NCBI RefSeq assembly: GCF_900101105.1 | Contig: NZ_FNGA01000002.1 | Coordinates: 294,964 to 358,963, forward strand | Reading direction: 5' to 3' | Source: Maridesulfovibrio ferrireducens | GTDB taxonomy: Bacteria > Desulfobacterota > Desulfovibrionia > Desulfovibrionales > Desulfovibrionaceae | Length of the DNA: 64,000 nucleotides | Shown: one piece after another, positions 56,256 through 64,000 of the stretch | Numbering within the stretch: the first letter of the stretch is position 1 | How the letters are laid out: every line of letters starts with the position of its first letter | Made by a program: the position numbers and the translations under genes | Notes under the pieces: model-generated | Database searches by the model: none | The model's input: only the letters and a program-made list of their open reading frames with translations | What the model was told of the DNA's origin: nothing

Positions 56256-57815
56256 TCAAACCGAATAAATATCCCCGGCCATGCGACCGAATGGTATATT
56301 AAGTTTTTTCATTTTACTTTGCAGAGTGCGGGAATTTATCCCAAGCAGTTCAGCAGTTCCGCCCTTCCCTTCGATTTTTCCACCCGTCATCCGCAACCCA
56401 TGCACAATATGCTTGGCAATAATATTTTCAAGAATCATCTCATCCGGTCTACAATGTTTCAAGAAAGGTGACTCCGCATCAGGATTAATACCTTCAAAAG
56501 TCAATGGTCCGTCCCGGCGAATAATAATTTCGCGTTCAATCACATTTGCAAGTTCACGAACATTACCCGGCCATTGATACTCCAGCAACCGATCTACCGC
56601 TCCGGGTGCGGCGAAGGGAACTTCCGGCAACCCCATATCTCCGGCAATTTTGCTGATAAAGTGTGCTGCCAATGGTGGAATATCCACTTTCCGCTGACGC
56701 AAAGGCGGAATAGTAAGAGGAAAGATGTTAAGCCGGAAGAGCAAATCCCGCCGAAACTTACCTTCTTGAATAAGCTTCTCTAAATTTCTATGAGTAGCAG
56801 CAAGAACCCGAATGTTTGCCTTTCTTAACTTTCCACCTCCTACCCGCTCGAAAGATTTATCCTGCAAAACATGAAGAAATCTGGTCTGGGCTTCCATAGG
56901 CAATTCACCAATTTCATCAAGAAAAATTGTTCCACCTTGAGCGCGTTCAAAATAACCTTTTTTATCACTTAAGGCTCCGGTAAATGCTCCCTTTACATGT
57001 CCGAAAAGAGCACTCTCAATTAAAGTCGCAGGTATGCCACCGCAATTTACTTTAATAAAAGGTCCATCACGGCGGCTGGAGATACGATGAATAGCTCCAG
57101 CAAGAACTTCCTTGCCCACTCCTGTTTCCCCCAACAATAAAACAGGGGTATCAGTCGGAGCGACTTGTCTACAGGAAGCAACTACATCTTTTAAACCAAA
57201 ATCAGCACCGATTATTTGATCATCCACTCCGCGCAAAAGCTCAGATTGCAAAAAATTAGCTCTATCGGCAAGACTGTCACGGAGCCTATTACATTCCCGA
57301 AGACTGAGAAAACGGGATACCACGCAAGCCATGGTATCATGTAATGTGGTTACAAATGCCCCATGCTCGTGCGTGTAAATGGCTCCCGGTGCGCCTGTAA
57401 AAGCTACGGAACCAAGATAACGCCCATCCTGACACAAATCCAATACGAGACTAGCCGAATCAGGAGTACCTAAATCAACACCTAACTGCTCCGCCATTAC
57501 TGAATCTCCAAGACGGTCAATAATCTCGTACGGTTTTCCCGGATCAATATATTTGATGCTCTGGGCCGCAAGCTCCCTTGCTTCAGGGGTAAGTACCGAA
57601 ATATTATTTATGACAGGCGACACATTAACAGTGGCATCAACAAGTGTTTCAATAATTCCCAATCCTTCATCAAAAAGATGCAAACTGATATAATCCACCG
57701 GAAGAAACTCACGAAGAACTATCAGACACCTCTGAAAAGCAAGACGAATGTCTGAATTCTTAATTAACTCATTCATCGCAGATATTTGGAGCTTCTGCTG
57801 TTGCGATTCTGTCAT
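56256..57815 (-). CDS. GAF/sigma-54 interaction transcriptional activator
   Basis: Residues 1-190 form a GAF-like sensor (LREFLPVDYISLHLFDEGLG). Then the AAA+ core: LLLGETGVGKEVLAGAIH (Walker A), GAFTGA (sigma-54 contact loop), GGTIFLDEIGELPMEAQTRF (Walker B) and the conserved FRRDLLFRLNIFPL segment. The C-terminus has a Fis-type helix-turn-helix (GGTAELLGINSRTLQSKMKKL). The ATG at 57815 is preceded by GGGAA; the longer 57902 start adds sequence without a family match. The regulator has no adjacent operon of its own; a sigma-54 promoter lies about 240 bases upstream. Confidence 0.85.
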   Translation of the reverse strand: MTESQQQKLQISAMNELIKNSDIRLAFQRCLIVLREFLPVDYISLHLFDEGLGIIETLVDATVNVSPVINNISVLTPEARELAAQSIKYIDPGKPYEIIDRLGDSVMAEQLGVDLGTPDSASLVLDLCQDGRYLGSVAFTGAPGAIYTHEHGAFVTTLHDTMACVVSRFLSLRECNRLRDSLADRANFLQSELLRGVDDQIIGADFGLKDVVASCRQVAPTDTPVLLLGETGVGKEVLAGAIHRISSRRDGPFIKVNCGGIPATLIESALFGHVKGAFTGALSDKKGYFERAQGGTIFLDEIGELPMEAQTRFLHVLQDKSFERVGGGKLRKANIRVLAATHRNLEKLIQEGKFRRDLLFRLNIFPLTIPPLRQRKVDIPPLAAHFISKIAGDMGLPEVPFAAPGAVDRLLEYQWPGNVRELANVIEREIIIRRDGPLTFEGINPDAESPFLKHCRPDEMILENIIAKHIVHGLRMTGGKIEGKGGTAELLGINSRTLQSKMKKLNIPFGRMAGDIYSV

Positions 57816-58051
57816 AAATATTCCCTGATTATTTTTTAAACAAAGCCAATATATTGTCCGCCATAACACAACAAATCGCTGAATCATGGCTCTAGGCAGC
57901 ACGGTAATATCCTCAGTAGCATCTCAATCTTTCTATGAAAGATAAGAACCACTCTATTATATTTAATAGATCGACACAAACTCCATAAAGTCAGTCTTCT
58001 GCAAAAACAAAATAACAATAAGAATACTGCTAGTTATATACTTTAACATTG
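57816..58051. promoter_or_regulatory. Upstream region of the sigma-54 activator gene
   Basis: AT-rich, no gene. It holds the promoter of the activator gene on the minus strand and perhaps enhancer sites for the sigma-54 promoter at 58052. No clear palindromic site was identified by eye. Confidence 0.3.
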
Positions 58052-58067
58052 TGGCACAATTTTGGCT
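58052..58067 (+). promoter_or_regulatory. Candidate sigma-54 promoter
   Basis: TGGCACAATTTTGGCT has GG at 58053-58054 and GC at 58065-58066, exactly ten bases apart, matching the -24/-12 rule. It faces right, away from the activator gene. No protein gene follows on that strand within 800 bases, apart from a 16-codon frame. Confidence 0.6.
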
Positions 58068-58077
58068 TTGTTATAGA

Positions 58078-58160
58078 GATCTGACCAATGGAGGAGATAA
58101 ATCATACCATTACGCACAAAAAAACCTCTTACAGCTAAAAAAGCCATAAGAGGTTGATTT
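58078..58160 (+). ncRNA. Candidate small RNA or tiny ORF behind the sigma-54 promoter
   Basis: Transcription from the -24/-12 site would start near 58078 and soon meet the hairpin at 58123-58155. Within it a 16-codon frame beginning at the ATG at 58089 lacks a Shine-Dalgarno site before it. The hairpin has no T-run on this strand, so the end is uncertain. Confidence 0.3.
58117..58155 (-). terminator. Intrinsic terminator for phnA
   Basis: AACCTCTTA/TAAGAGGTT perfect 9-bp stem, followed on the minus strand by a T-run. It lies about 20 bases after the phnA stop. Confidence 0.85.
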
Positions 58161-58177
58161 CAATATCTAGGGTACTA

Positions 58178-58513
58178 CTAACTTTTCTTAACTATCGATG
58201 TTTTAAGATACATTGAACCAAAACCAGGAACTTTACAGGAAATATCATGAACACCATCTTCGGGTTCTATCAACTTGATATTTTTTACTTTTGTTCCCTT
58301 TTTAATGGAAGAAGACGCGCCTTTCACTTTTAAATCCTGGATAACTATAACAGTATCGCCATCAACCAAGACATTGCCATTCGCATCTTTATAGACTTTT
58401 TCCTGCACGTCTTCGGCCTGAAACTCAAAACCACATTCTGGGCAAATAAGAATACTGCCATCATGATACACATACTCGCACTTACACTGCGGACAATTTG
58501 GTAAATTTTCCAT
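58178..58513 (-). CDS. phnA: PhnA/YjdM-family zinc-ribbon protein
   Basis: 111 residues. The N-terminal zinc ribbon NCPQCKCEYVYHDG and ICPECGFEF carries four Cys, followed by DANGNVLVDGDTVIVIQDLK and VKGASSSIKKGTKVKNIKL, the conserved PhnA core. Despite its name the family is not a proven phosphonoacetate hydrolase. GGGAAG lies before the ATG. It is monocistronic with its own terminator. Confidence 0.9.
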   Translation of the reverse strand: MENLPNCPQCKCEYVYHDGSILICPECGFEFQAEDVQEKVYKDANGNVLVDGDTVIVIQDLKVKGASSSIKKGTKVKNIKLIEPEDGVHDISCKVPGFGSMYLKTSIVKKS

Positions 58514-58826
58514 TACTTCCCAACTATTAGTTTTTTGTTATCCCTTTTTATTAAAGGGAGTAATCCATTAAAATAGCACAAGCTAATTCATCCAACTTTA
58601 CAATTTCATAAAGGCTTGGATAAAGTCACACACAGCTAAAATATCACCTTATGATAATTTGTAGTGCTACCATTGTCTTTTCTTAATTGCTACACGAAAG
58701 ACTTAGTCAAAATTGCCCTGATACAAAAAAAGGATAGAGACTGAAAGTTTAAATTCAGCGTCTACCCTTTTCATTTTTCTAAATCTATACAACTACCGTT
58801 TGCCAAACCCGCATCAAATTTTCTGT
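58514..58826. other. Gap between phnA and the phosphatase gene
   Basis: Contains the phosphatase terminator at 58724-58775 and upstream sequence of phnA. A short inverted repeat, CCCTTT...AAAGGG near 58540, is also visible. Confidence 0.45.
58724..58775 (-). terminator. Intrinsic terminator for the phosphatase gene
   Basis: On the minus strand an imperfect stem (AAAAGGGTAGACGCTGAA against TTCAGTCTCTATCCTTTT) ends in a run of T. It lies about 50 bases past the stop of the upstream gene. Confidence 0.75.
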
Positions 58827-59501
58827 TTAAAGCAACTTTGCCAAATCTGACGGAGAATCAAAAACAATCTTGGCCCCGGCTTCAACCAGTTCCTTACTAC
58901 CTCGGAAACCCCACGCAGCCCCGACAGGAATCATACCTGCATTAATAGCGGTCTTTATATCCACATCCGAATCGCCGACAAAGACGGTACGTTCAGGCGC
59001 GACCCCCATAGACTCAGCAATCTTCAAAGCGCAGTCCGGAGCAGGTTTTAAGGGAACGTCATTCCGCCCTCCATGAACCGCAAAAAAATCAACTCCGGGC
59101 AGAAACTTTTCCACCGCAACTTTAGTGAACTCCTCCGGCTTATTGGAAAGAACAGCGAGTTTTTTACCGGCAGAAGACAGAACATCAAGCACTTCCAAAG
59201 TTCCTGCATACGGGTACGCAATGGTATTCAGCTCCCGCTCAAATTCTTCAAGAAGAACAGGAACCAAAGCATCATAATTCTCCTGAGTCCGCTTGTCCTC
59301 TGGCAAAATACGCCAAGCCAATTTTTTCGCACCGGCACCTACAAAATGACAATAAGCATCGACAGGATGAATAGAATGTCCTAGCCGGGCAAGTGCGCCG
59401 TTGCCCGCAGCAGCTATTTCGTTCAAAGAGTAAAGCAGAGTGCCGTCAAGATCAAAAATAACAGCAGAAAAATTATGTGAATAATTCATTGGTCCAACCA
59501 T
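58827..59501 (-). CDS. gph: HAD-family phosphoglycolate phosphatase
   Basis: The HAD motifs are complete: VIFDLDGTLLY with the two catalytic Asp, LAVLSNKP (motif II), the Lys in LKPAPDCALKIAE (motif III) and FVGDSDVDIKTA (motif IV). The cap domain and 224-residue length fit Gph, which removes 2-phosphoglycolate. Two ATGs four codons apart (59501 and 59489) are possible; neither has a strong ribosome site. Other HAD substrates cannot be excluded. Confidence 0.8.
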   Translation of the reverse strand: MVGPMNYSHNFSAVIFDLDGTLLYSLNEIAAAGNGALARLGHSIHPVDAYCHFVGAGAKKLAWRILPEDKRTQENYDALVPVLLEEFERELNTIAYPYAGTLEVLDVLSSAGKKLAVLSNKPEEFTKVAVEKFLPGVDFFAVHGGRNDVPLKPAPDCALKIAESMGVAPERTVFVGDSDVDIKTAINAGMIPVGAAWGFRGSKELVEAGAKIVFDSPSDLAKLL

Positions 59502-59613
59502 ATTATTATAGTTAATTAGCAGTATAAATGAATTATCTACGTAATCCCATTAAGAGAAGGAGGCAAGTTCGACTTATTTCAAGACAAATGCATCGCTTCT
59601 CAATAGCTGCATA

Positions 59614-60405
59614 TCAACCAAGTTCTATACTTCGATTATACGCCATACGGATTGCATCCATAATATTCCCGCGTATGGCAGTACGATCAAAATGAGCCAA
59701 AGCGGCAATAGTTGTCCCTGCGGGAGCAATAGACATTTCTTTAATCATGCTGACATGTTCTTTTGACTGTTCTGCCATAAGACTGGCCCCCCTGAAAAGT
59801 TTTTTGACCATGCGAGAGGAAACGTCACGGTGCAACCCCAGCTCAACCCCAGATTCTATCATGGTTTCAATAAGATAGAATATATAAGCCGGGCCTGATC
59901 CGATGAGTGCGGTAAATACATCAAACTGACTTTCAGGCAGGATATGCACGTCTCCTAAATTCTGAAAAACATCCTGAATAAACTTTTTTTGCTGCTCTGA
60001 AATGGTCTCATCATCCAGACAAATAGCTGTTACGCCCTCTTTAATTAAAACCGGAGTATTAGGCATGGCCCGCACAACCGGACAAATGTTTTGAGTACTG
60101 TTTTTAAGTGACTTCAAAGTCAAGCCTGCGGCAATGGATATTAGGCATTTATCTTTCGTCAAGGCTGGAATCATTTCAGGCCATATTCCGTCAGCCTGTT
60201 GCGGCTTAACAGCCAGAACAATAAAATCCGCTTTTTCAGTTAATTCCTGTACGTTTTCACAAGGAATAAGATCGGTCTCTTGTGCCAGTTTTTCCAATTT
60301 AGATCTGGTCTGATTCAATCCATATATAGTAATATCATCCACTTCTGAAAGAGTTCGTATAATGGGCCCTCCCATATTACCTGTTCCAATAAAGCCGATT
60401 TTCAT
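59614..60405 (-). CDS. proC: Pyrroline-5-carboxylate reductase
   Basis: Makes proline from pyrroline-5-carboxylate with NAD(P)H. MKIGFIGTGNMGGPIIRTL is the dinucleotide loop; ADFIVLAVKPQ, CPVVRAMPNTPVLIKEGVT and IGSGPAYIFYLIETM are the family's signatures. The length of 263 residues is normal. AAGGAG precedes the ATG. It is divergent from the transporter gene at 60885; a link through compatible-solute metabolism is possible but not shown. Confidence 0.92.
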   Translation of the reverse strand: MKIGFIGTGNMGGPIIRTLSEVDDITIYGLNQTRSKLEKLAQETDLIPCENVQELTEKADFIVLAVKPQQADGIWPEMIPALTKDKCLISIAAGLTLKSLKNSTQNICPVVRAMPNTPVLIKEGVTAICLDDETISEQQKKFIQDVFQNLGDVHILPESQFDVFTALIGSGPAYIFYLIETMIESGVELGLHRDVSSRMVKKLFRGASLMAEQSKEHVSMIKEMSIAPAGTTIAALAHFDRTAIRGNIMDAIRMAYNRSIELG

Positions 60406-60507
60406 TTCAAATCTCCTTTTTCGTTTTTCGTCATTTTTTTATTACGGCGTACAAAACCTCTTTACCCTTTGATTCCAAAGGTTTTAAAACAATCCCACAA
60501 TTCGGGA

Positions 60508-60523
60508 TAGCGTACCACTAAAT
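60508..60523 (+). promoter_or_regulatory. Operator-like element, copy 1
   Basis: TAGCGTACCACTAAAT. It matches copy 2 at 14 of 16 positions. It lies about 100 bases upstream of the proC start, on the reverse side of the shared control region. Confidence 0.4.
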
Positions 60524-60622
60524 TTATATACAAATTTTGTATTTTTTTAAAGCACAGATTTGTGTACCGAATTAAAATATCCAGTACATCTCAAATGCAT
60601 CATAGCTAAAATAAAGACTTAA

Positions 60623-60645
60623 ATCCCTCTTTCATACAGAGGGAT
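60623..60645. repeat. Perfect 8-bp hairpin
   Basis: ATCCCTCT and AGAGGGAT around a 7-base loop. It lies mid-way in the control region; without a T-run it is not an obvious terminator. Confidence 0.45.
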
Positions 60646-60714
60646 GATTTATTTCTATAGATGATTTTCTCAATTATTGCAGATAATCACATCAAAAAAA
60701 AATTAAAACGCTTA

Positions 60715-60743
60715 TTGACATCAATGGTTAGTTTTTTTAGCAT
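60715..60743 (+). promoter_or_regulatory. Candidate -35/-10 promoter for the BCCT transporter
   Basis: TTGACA at 60715-60720, a 17-base spacer, and TAGCAT at 60738-60743. The -10 hexamer is imperfect and lies inside the second operator-like element. Transcription would start about 135 bases before the gene. Confidence 0.4.
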
Positions 60744-60753
60744 ACCGCTAAAT
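60738..60753 (+). promoter_or_regulatory. Operator-like element, copy 2
   Basis: TAGCATACCGCTAAAT, built as TAGC-N5-GCTA. A third, partial copy (CAGCATACCACAAAA) begins at 60758. It overlaps the candidate -10, as expected of a repressor site. Confidence 0.4.
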
Positions 60754-60884
60754 GGTACAGCATACCACAAAACGCTCCGACAGAGTTGTTGCCCCGCATG
60801 AATAGCGACTTCAAAATTGTGTCGTAATATCTAAGACTATGATTAGAAACACAATTCTACGGACAAAACAGTGAGAGAGGCATT

Positions 60885-62504
60885 ATGTCAGAGGCAAGAA
60901 AAAGGGATGAACACAGGGAACTTAATCATTATACTTTCTGGCCCGGATTTATACTCTTGCTCGCCGGAATAACGTTAGGACTGGCATATCAAGAAGGTCT
61001 CGCGGTTATTCTGAGCACCACAATGAACTGGATTCATATAACTTTCGGATGGCTGGAAGTTTCTCTGGCCATTATTATTGTCATGTTTACTGTCGGGATA
61101 GCCTTTTCTCCTATCGGAAATATAAGACTTGGAGGTAGAAATGCCAAACCCGAGTTTACTTTTTGGCAGTGGTTTTCTCTATCTCTTTGCGGATGTATAG
61201 GCATCGGAATCCTTTTTTGGGCCATGGGTGAGCCTATCTATCATATGATGCAACCTCCATTGAGTTTGCACATCGACCCCGGTTCCAAAGACGCCGGGAT
61301 CTTTGCCATAGCACAAACTACTTTGCACTGGACCATCGCTCAATACTGTTTTTATACCATATGTGGGGTAGCGATTGCTCTGGTGAGCTTCAACCGTAAC
61401 TATCCATTATCAATAGCAGCCGGGATGTACGCCCTTTTCCCTAAAAAATTCCGCCCAATTCTAGTTCCAGCGGTTCATGCTCTTTGCCTTTTCTCCCTCT
61501 GTTGTGCCATTGCCACCAGCATGGGTGCGGGTCTTATGCAGATAGGAAGCGGAACAGGGAGAATTTTTGGTTATACTCCAGGCCCCTTGACCTGGGCTGC
61601 TGCTGCCGCGATCATCATTCCAATTTATATATTGTCGTCCTATTCCGGTCTAAAGAAAGGGATGCGCATCCTGTCCACAGGAACTACAAAAGCTTTTTTC
61701 TTATTTATGGCTCTTGTCCTTTTTATGGGGCCCACACTGTTCATTCTGGGAATTGGAGTTGAATCCTTCGGATATTTTGCAAGCAATTTTTTCCGCAACA
61801 GTACCTTGCTCAATACGATGCAGATAAGCGACAAATGGCCCATGCAATGGCTTGTTCCATATATGGAAATCTTTTTCATCTTTGCTCCATTGCTGGGACA
61901 TTTTCTGGCTCGCATGGGTAAGGGAAGGACTATCCGTCAGTTTATTCTGGTAAATATTATTCCACCGACAATCTTTTGTCATTTCTGGATTGCCACTTTT
62001 GGCGGAACAGCAGTCTATTTCCAATGGACCGGACTAGTCGACGTCTGGGCCGGTATACATCAGTTCGGAATGGAATCTATGGTATACATCCTTCTTTCCC
62101 AATTCCCATTCAGTGAAATTTTAATGGGGCTATTTGTAATCACTATTGTATTTTCGTTTGCCACTATGACAGACTCTTTGGTCGCAACCTTGGCTATAAT
62201 ATCTACCAAAGGCGTACGGGCAAGTGAAGAACCACCCAAAAGATTAAAAATTATATGGGGTGTTGTTACCGGACTTATTGCTTATGTCTTGTGCATATGC
62301 GGAGGGATTGAACCTGTCCGCGGGTTAATATCTCTTGCTGCGTTTCCCATGATGCTTTTTACTTTTGCCATGTGTGTTTCACTTGTAAAAGAAGGTATCC
62401 ACTTATTGGATAAACCTGACTGGCTAGACTTAGAGGACTCTGAAGATACTGAAGATATAGAAGAGCATGACTCTATCCCCAACGGAACTGAGCTTACGTA
62501 CTGA
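60885..62504 (+). CDS. BCCT-family transporter with divergent tryptophan box
   Basis: 539 residues with about twelve membrane helices. Family marks are GIGILFWAMGEPIYH and the GKGRTIRQFILVNI segment, followed by the FGGTAVY part. The usual WTxFYWAWWxxWSP box reads WLVPYMEIFFIFAP here, keeping only the first Trp. BCCT carriers move quaternary-ammonium and related osmolytes with Na+ or H+, but this change suggests another substrate. The tail is acidic (LEDSEDTEDIEE). GAGAGG precedes the ATG. A terminator follows. Confidence 0.8.
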   Translation: MSEARKRDEHRELNHYTFWPGFILLLAGITLGLAYQEGLAVILSTTMNWIHITFGWLEVSLAIIIVMFTVGIAFSPIGNIRLGGRNAKPEFTFWQWFSLSLCGCIGIGILFWAMGEPIYHMMQPPLSLHIDPGSKDAGIFAIAQTTLHWTIAQYCFYTICGVAIALVSFNRNYPLSIAAGMYALFPKKFRPILVPAVHALCLFSLCCAIATSMGAGLMQIGSGTGRIFGYTPGPLTWAAAAAIIIPIYILSSYSGLKKGMRILSTGTTKAFFLFMALVLFMGPTLFILGIGVESFGYFASNFFRNSTLLNTMQISDKWPMQWLVPYMEIFFIFAPLLGHFLARMGKGRTIRQFILVNIIPPTIFCHFWIATFGGTAVYFQWTGLVDVWAGIHQFGMESMVYILLSQFPFSEILMGLFVITIVFSFATMTDSLVATLAIISTKGVRASEEPPKRLKIIWGVVTGLIAYVLCICGGIEPVRGLISLAAFPMMLFTFAMCVSLVKEGIHLLDKPDWLDLEDSEDTEDIEEHDSIPNGTELTY

Positions 62505-62512
62505 CACTAAAT

Positions 62513-62554
62513 TTCCATAAATTGGGCAACCCAAAAGTTGCCCAATTTATGGAA
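62513..62554 (+). terminator. Intrinsic terminator of the BCCT gene
   Basis: A perfect stem of about 18 pairs (TTCCATAAATTGGGCAAC and its complement) around CCAAAA, followed by a weak T-rich tail. It lies just past the stop codon. Confidence 0.8.
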
Positions 62555-62600
62555 TTATTATAACCGTCCAAATTCCTGCATCTTCCATTAATTTTCTCAT

Positions 62601-62726
62601 ATGACAAGCAAGAAATGTATCTGGAAAAACCATATCGCTGCATGGGAAAATAGTGATCTTTCTCAAGCTGAGTATTGCCGGAAGCACGGGCTTTCGGTCA
62701 TGGTCGCGGATCATCTGGATTCTTGA
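62601..62726 (+). pseudogene. IS66 TnpA-like N-terminal remnant
   Basis: A 41-codon frame includes WKNHIAAWENSDLSQAEYC and RKHGLSV, the start of the small accessory protein of IS66 elements. It is cut off by a stop soon after, while intact copies run to about 100 residues. Confidence 0.6.
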
Positions 62727-62849
62727 TGTCCTTGATCTAAGGCAGCTATAAAAACATGCTTTAATTGTTTAAATTAATTGACCATTTAGTGCTAGTTATA
62801 TATAATTTATTATTATGAGAATAACTGATTTACCTAATGGACCCAAGTC

Positions 62850-63140
62850 AAAGCCTACCTCGATAATCCATATTTCACGCCCGATAATAATGTTGCTGAA
62901 AATGCAATCCGCCCATTCGCCGTCGGCTGCAAGAACTGGCTGTTCTCAGGTTCGCCTAGAGGAGCAAAATCCAGCGCGGCAATATACAGCCTGATTGAAA
63001 CAGCAAAGGCAAACAGTCTCAATCCGCACGAATATCTGATTTATATATTTGAAAAATTTCCCTTCATAGATTCTGCCCATGACCTTGAAGCGTTGCTTCC
63101 ATGGGAAATGTCAAAAGGCAACGCAATATATCGACTTTAA
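62850..63140 (+). pseudogene. IS66 transposase C-terminal remnant
   Basis: The open frame from 62850 reads YLDNPYFTPDNNVAENAIRP, FAVGCKNWLFSGSPRGAKSS and AIYSLIETAKANSLNPHEY, the conserved end of IS66 TnpC, with a stop at 63138. The N-terminal two thirds are gone. Together with the TnpA remnant it shows an internally deleted IS66 copy. Confidence 0.8.
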
Positions 63141-63253
63141 TTAATCTGTGTAAGGTGCAGGCATTTTGACGTTTACAGTATAACCATTCTGACTGGTGCG
63201 TGTTTTTATAATTTTGTGAATAAATTTCTGTGTGAATTTTTGAAGGAGTTGTT

Positions 63254-64000
63254 ATGCATAGGTTGCTTATACTGTTTACATCTGTATGTTTTGTTTTTCT
63301 TCCAGCTATGGGCTGGAGTGCCACTGCGGGCTTGGACAGTCTTCCAACTGAAGCAGTTTCAAAAATAAAGATTCATATGGAAGATGAATTATGTTGTTTT
63401 ATGGCGCAGCCGGACGGGAAGATAACAGGACATACTCTTGATGGTGATTTACATTTAAGCACTAATGCTCATGGCGTAAGTTTTGATAACGGGGGCAACT
63501 GGTTTGCCCTTTCCCTTGATTCTATCGGGCGTGAAGGCAGCATGAAAAAGGTGCAGTCCCCAGTGCTTTTCTCTAAAGGTAGGAAGCTTACCCTTCTGCG
63601 CGGGAGTATTACAGAGTGGTATGAGAACCATGGCGGCAATATCGAACACGGGCTGGTTATTAAGGAGAGTCCTGCAGGTGAAGGAGACCTTATGTTTGCC
63701 TTTGCCACTTCCGGTAACCTAACACCCCAGCAAAAAGGTGAGGATATAACCTTCACCGGCGCCGAGACCATGAATTACTCCACCATCAAAGCATGGGATG
63801 CCAAAGGGCGTAATCTCAGTTGTTCAATGTCGGTTACTGGTGGCAGGCTTTTCTGGCAGGTGAATGACAGCGTGGCGGTTTATCCGCTTACGGTTGACCC
63901 TACTGTAACTTTTGTTAAAAAACTCACTGCCTCGGACGCCGCTGCGGATGATTCTTTTGGTAAATCGGTCAGTGTTTCCGGTGATATCGCTCTAGTGGGG
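63254..64000 (+). CDS. Secreted FG-GAP repeat protein, 5' part
   Basis: The gene begins at the ATG at 63254 after GAAGGAG and stays open to the window end, so it is partial. A signal peptide (MHRLLILFTSVCFVFLPAMG) is followed by about 200 residues of beta-rich sequence. Near the edge KLTASDAAADDSFGKSVSVS and GDIALVG is the start of an FG-GAP repeat array, typical of large surface proteins. The missing 3' part should hold more repeats and perhaps a C-terminal anchor. Confidence 0.7.
   Translation, partial: MHRLLILFTSVCFVFLPAMGWSATAGLDSLPTEAVSKIKIHMEDELCCFMAQPDGKITGHTLDGDLHLSTNAHGVSFDNGGNWFALSLDSIGREGSMKKVQSPVLFSKGRKLTLLRGSITEWYENHGGNIEHGLVIKESPAGEGDLMFAFATSGNLTPQQKGEDITFTGAETMNYSTIKAWDAKGRNLSCSMSVTGGRLFWQVNDSVAVYPLTVDPTVTFVKKLTASDAAADDSFGKSVSVSGDIALVG

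Larger units (their letters stand above)
60406..60884. promoter_or_regulatory. Divergent control region of proC and the BCCT gene
   Basis: No gene. It holds the operator-like repeats at 60508-60523 and 60738-60753, a further partial copy at 60758-60772, a hairpin at 60623-60645 (ATCCCTCT/AGAGGGAT) and a candidate promoter for the transporter gene. Confidence 0.5.

Noticed and set aside
62505..62600. Possible CRISPR or attachment-site repeat after the BCCT gene
   Set aside because: The only repeat is the long hairpin of the terminator; there is no repeated spacer structure.

Overview
The window looks like chromosomal DNA of a marine, AT-leaning deltaproteobacterium, most likely a Desulfovibrionales member (Maridesulfovibrio-like). 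This is inferred from gene content and style: many lipoproteins, REC-HDOD and REC-PP2C regulators, a FeMo-cofactor-binding-type domain joined to a half-permease, a sigma-54 activator and a Tat signal. No rRNA, tRNA or CRISPR array was found, so the taxonomic call is an inference.

Left part (1-12791): a putative three-gene unit (dedicated DAHP synthase, FkbO/Hyg5-type chorismatase, a 669-residue protein of unknown family), then glycan-tailoring genes: a sugar O-methyltransferase-like protein, two FkbM methyltransferases, a family-2-like glycosyltransferase, a zinc-ribbon C-methyltransferase-like protein and a GDP-mannose-4,6-dehydratase-like SDR. The genes from 9685 to 12791 look richer in G+C than their surroundings. 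A graveyard of mobile DNA follows (12792-15620): a decayed group II intron reverse transcriptase, a DUF6933-like fragment, a frameshifted tyrosine recombinase and short unexplained fragments.

Middle part (15664-26879): a Cys-cluster membrane protein, a CPBP-like protease and a PlsC acyltransferase form one cluster. An orphan sugar-type periplasmic binding protein, a split permease carrying a NifX-like domain, and a five-gene envelope operon (a secreted protein, three lipoproteins, a second secreted protein) that ends in a strong terminator come next.

Core part (27217-51459): a continuous, co-oriented 24-kb block. It begins with signalling genes (REC-HDOD, PAS, multi-PAS histidine kinase, REC with a degenerate HD domain, REC-PP2C phosphatase, metallophosphoesterase, RsbW-like kinase). 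It continues with two SMR-type flippase subunits, a polyprenyl-phosphate glycosyltransferase, a STAS protein and a cellulose-synthase-like GT2. It ends with five DUF3131 paralogues, a beta-barrel-like protein, a solute-binding lipoprotein and a PMT-type GT-C enzyme fused to LamG-like domains. I read it as a polysaccharide synthesis, modification and export system under partner-switching control, with lipid-linked sugar decoration on the periplasmic side. This is the best candidate in the window for an undescribed system.

Right part (51569-64000): a Tat-exported class V aminotransferase, a large surface protein with a GGGC-type C-terminal anchor, a GAF/sigma-54 activator with an apparently gene-less sigma-54 promoter nearby, PhnA, a phosphoglycolate phosphatase, ProC, a BCCT transporter with an altered tryptophan box and operator-like repeats upstream, IS66 remnants, and the beginning of an FG-GAP repeat protein that runs off the window.
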